A stretch of 6,328 nucleotides of DNA from Abditibacteriales bacterium (lineage in GTDB: Bacteria > Armatimonadota > Abditibacteriia > Abditibacteriales > JANWYM01): the NCBI GenBank assembly GCA_025055355.1, contig JANWYM010000258.1, forward strand, positions 1 to 6,328. Direction: 5' to 3'. Shown in pieces: positions 6,290-6,328 of this stretch. Position 1 is the first letter of the stretch. Every line of letters begins with the position of its first letter. The notes under the pieces are model-generated. The model was not told the DNA's origin. It was given only the letters and a program-made list of their open reading frames with translations, and ran no database searches. Made by a program: the position numbers and the translations under genes.

Positions 6290-6328
6290 GTCCGACAACC
6301 TTGTAGCATAGCCTCTTGTGGGCGTCTG
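6286..6328 (-). CDS. 3' end of an upstream gene, possibly an ECF sigma factor (partial)
   Basis: The last 13 codons before TGA (6288-6286) read RRPQEAMLQGCRT, and the frame stays open to the window edge. The stop overlaps the start of the anti-sigma-like gene as ATGA, the arrangement typical of a sigma factor/anti-sigma pair. The visible tail is too short to identify. Calling it a sigma factor rests only on its position. Confidence 0.42.
   Translation of the reverse strand, partial: RRPQEAMLQGCRT

Overview
The window looks like chromosomal DNA of a GC-rich, free-living bacterium. It holds five substantial protein genes plus the last codons of a probable sixth. Two are on the + strand (1-2774) and the rest are on the - strand (2835-6328). 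No rRNA, tRNA, CRISPR array, transposase or phage gene was seen. The LexA DNA-reading helix is of the Gram-positive type, and the gene mix would fit a deep-branching lineage such as Armatimonadota or Chloroflexota. That placement is a weak inference.

Layout. Positions 1-1380 carry the 3' part of an NHLRC2-like protein (thioredoxin-like domain plus six-bladed NHL propeller), cut by the window edge. Its stop overlaps the GTG start of a membrane-anchored SpoIIE/RsbU-type PP2C phosphatase (1377-2774). The two + strand genes converge on lexA. The 60-bp gap between their stop codons is filled by an array of 8-bp GTTNNCAN units that folds into a perfect 45-bp palindrome. lexA (2835-3452, -) has a near-consensus promoter and strong ribosome binding site of its own, just downstream of hflX (3548-4858, -). 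A 276-bp gene-free stretch (4859-5134) holds the hflX leader and a segment flanked by 11-bp direct repeats. At the right end is a zinc-finger anti-sigma-like membrane protein (5135-6289, -). Its ATG overlaps the TGA of an upstream reading frame that leaves the window and is probably its sigma factor.

How the genes relate. The theme is regulation and stress: a SpoIIE phosphatase of the partner-switching type, a LexA-family repressor, the ribosome-splitting GTPase HflX, and an anti-sigma-like sensor. No direct pathway links them in this window.

The most notable observation is that the LexA homologue has lost two of the three self-cleavage elements. The Ala of the Ala-Gly scissile bond is Pro, and the catalytic Lys is Arg, while the Ser remains. 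The spacing among the three sites is exactly that of E. coli LexA. This predicts a repressor that is not inactivated by the usual RecA-stimulated cleavage. Its promoter still carries an SOS-box-like site.
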